DNA of 5,866 nt. Origin: an uncultured Eubacterium sp. Its GTDB lineage: Bacteria; Bacillota; Clostridia; Lachnospirales; Lachnospiraceae. The notes beneath the pieces were generated by a model that saw only the letters and a program-made list of their open reading frames with translations, was not told where the DNA came from and ran no database searches. Of this stretch, positions 5,279-5,866 are shown in pieces. A program made the translations under genes and the position numbers. The stretch covers positions 1 through 5,866 of the forward strand of contig CANPET010000120.1 in the NCBI GenBank assembly GCA_947573465.1, written 5' to 3'. The stretch's first letter is position 1. Each line of letters opens with the position of its first letter.

Positions 5279-5377
5279 TAGGACGCGCGACAAGAGCGAG
5301 AGCGCGAAGCGGTCGAGCTCGTCCTAAACTATTACGAAGTAATGGGAGGACGAGAGCGCGAAGCGGTCGAGCTTGTC
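5279..5377 (+). repeat. GC-rich direct repeat with alternative hairpins upstream of tpiA
   Basis: A 27-base unit occurs at 5297-5323 and again at 5351-5377 with one change (C5320/T5374). Each copy contains CGC-GAA-GCG. Between them is ATTAC-GAA-GTAAT (5331-5343). The block is about 60% G+C in a region otherwise A+T-rich. Three stems compete: TAGGACG (5279-5285) with CGTCCTA (5320-5326); CTCGTCCT (5318-5325) with AGGACGAG (5347-5354); and GACGAG (5349-5354) with CTTGTC (5372-5377), the last using one G-T pair. It may be a copy of a dispersed repeat or a regulatory leader for tpiA. Confidence 0.65.
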
Positions 5378-5411
5378 AGACGTTTCTAATCTATGAAACA
5401 GGAGAATAAAT

Positions 5412-5866
5412 ATGAGAAAGAAGATTATTGCAGGCAACTGGAAAATGAACAAGACTCCTAGCGAGGCAGTTGCATTAATTAATGAGTTAAAGCCATTAGT
5501 AGCAAACGATGAAGTAGACGTAGTATTCTGCGTACCTGCAATCGATTTAGTTCCAGCAATGGAAGCTGCTAAAGGTACAAATATTAATATCGGTGCTGAA
5601 AACATGTATTTTGAAGAGAGTGGTGCTTACACAGGTGAGATTGCTCCAAACATGCTTACAGATATCGGAGTAAAATATGTTATCATCGGACATTCAGAAA
5701 GAAGAGAATACTTCGCTGAAACAGATGAAACAGTAAACAAAAAAGTTCTTAAAGCTTTTGAGCATGGTATCACACCAATTATTTGTTGTGGTGAGACTCT
5801 TGAGCAGAGAGAACAGGGAATCACAATTGATTTCATTCGTCAGCAGATTAAGATTGCATTTATGAA
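5412..5866 (+). CDS. tpiA: Triose-phosphate isomerase, N-terminal part (cut by window edge)
   Basis: The frame is open from ATG 5412 to the window end, giving 151 codons of a protein usually about 250 long. It interconverts dihydroxyacetone phosphate and glyceraldehyde-3-phosphate and so feeds GAPDH. Visible catalytic residues are Asn9 and Lys11 in AGNWKMNK (7-14) and the electrophile His94 in IIGHSERREYF (91-101). GAYTGEIAPNML (71-82) and CCGETLEQRE (125-134) are also family signatures. The catalytic glutamate and the flexible loop lie beyond the window. AGGAG (5400-5404) is 7 bases before the ATG. A small inverted repeat, GTTTC (5382-5386) and GAAAC (5395-5399), directly precedes it. It is third in the gap-pgk-tpiA series, 261 bases after pgk, with no clear promoter in that gap. 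Confidence 0.97.
   Translation, partial: MRKKIIAGNWKMNKTPSEAVALINELKPLVANDEVDVVFCVPAIDLVPAMEAAKGTNINIGAENMYFEESGAYTGEIAPNMLTDIGVKYVIIGHSERREYFAETDETVNKKVLKAFEHGITPIICCGETLEQREQGITIDFIRQQIKIAFM

Noticed and set aside
5297..5377. Possible minimal CRISPR (27-base repeat, 27-base spacer, 27-base repeat)
   Set aside because: There are only two units, the 'spacer' is itself a palindrome pairing with the repeats, and no cas gene is present. A hairpin repeat explains it better.
5373..5397. Promoter for tpiA (TTGTCA at 5373 and TATGAA at 5392)
   Set aside because: The spacer is only 13 bases and the -10 would run into the ribosome binding site.
5155..5409. 84-codon plus-strand ORF with an arginine-rich repeat
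   Set aside because: The arginine and alanine runs come from the CGAGAGCGCGAAGCGG-type repeat. It lacks a convincing ribosome binding site and crosses several hairpins.

Overview
The window looks like a chromosomal segment of a low-GC Gram-positive, most likely a Lachnospiraceae-type Clostridium (Roseburia, Eubacterium or Agathobacter-like). The basis is A+T-rich coding sequence, strong AGGAGG-type ribosome binding sites, a gap-pgk-tpiA glycolytic cluster, a SpoVB-like flippase and a PHP-type histidinol phosphatase. The genus is an inference from protein character. I see no phage, transposase, tRNA, rRNA or CRISPR gene.

Layout. 1-357 (minus): N-terminal part of a SpoVB/MurJ-like multi-spanning membrane protein, cut by the window edge. 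440-1564 (plus): group I (NifS/IscS-like) cysteine desulfurase. 1570-1605: bidirectional terminator shared with the convergent gene. 1615-2382 (minus): PHP-family histidinol-phosphatase-like enzyme, starting at the ATG at 2382. 2383-2734: a 352-base divergent control region. 2735-3751 gap, 3945-5150 pgk and 5412-end tpiA (3' end missing), all plus strand. These three encode consecutive or neighbouring steps of lower glycolysis: triose-phosphate isomerase supplies glyceraldehyde-3-phosphate, GAPDH oxidises and phosphorylates it, and phosphoglycerate kinase takes the phosphate to make ATP.

The main unexplained structure is in the divergent region. Positions 2417-2588 fold, only when read on the minus strand, into a three-way-junction RNA: an 11-bp closing stem, a 31-position arm with 26 Watson-Crick pairs, 4 G-U pairs and one mismatch, and a third branched arm. 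It lies in the 5' leader of the phosphatase gene and is a candidate riboswitch or processed small RNA. Next to it are a Rex-like redox operator (2596-2613), helically phased A-tracts (2601-2636) and a near-consensus sigma-A promoter for gap (2641-2669).

The spacers between gap, pgk and tpiA are long for an operon (193 and 261 bases). They are packed with palindromes built on very short GNA-loop mini-hairpins (GCGAAGC, ACGAAGT, GCGTAGC). I see none of these in the coding sequences. They include a GC-rich direct repeat before tpiA with mutually exclusive pairings and a terminator-like hairpin almost touching the pgk ribosome binding site. No convincing promoter lies between the three genes, so these hairpins probably set relative expression by read-through, processing or stability.
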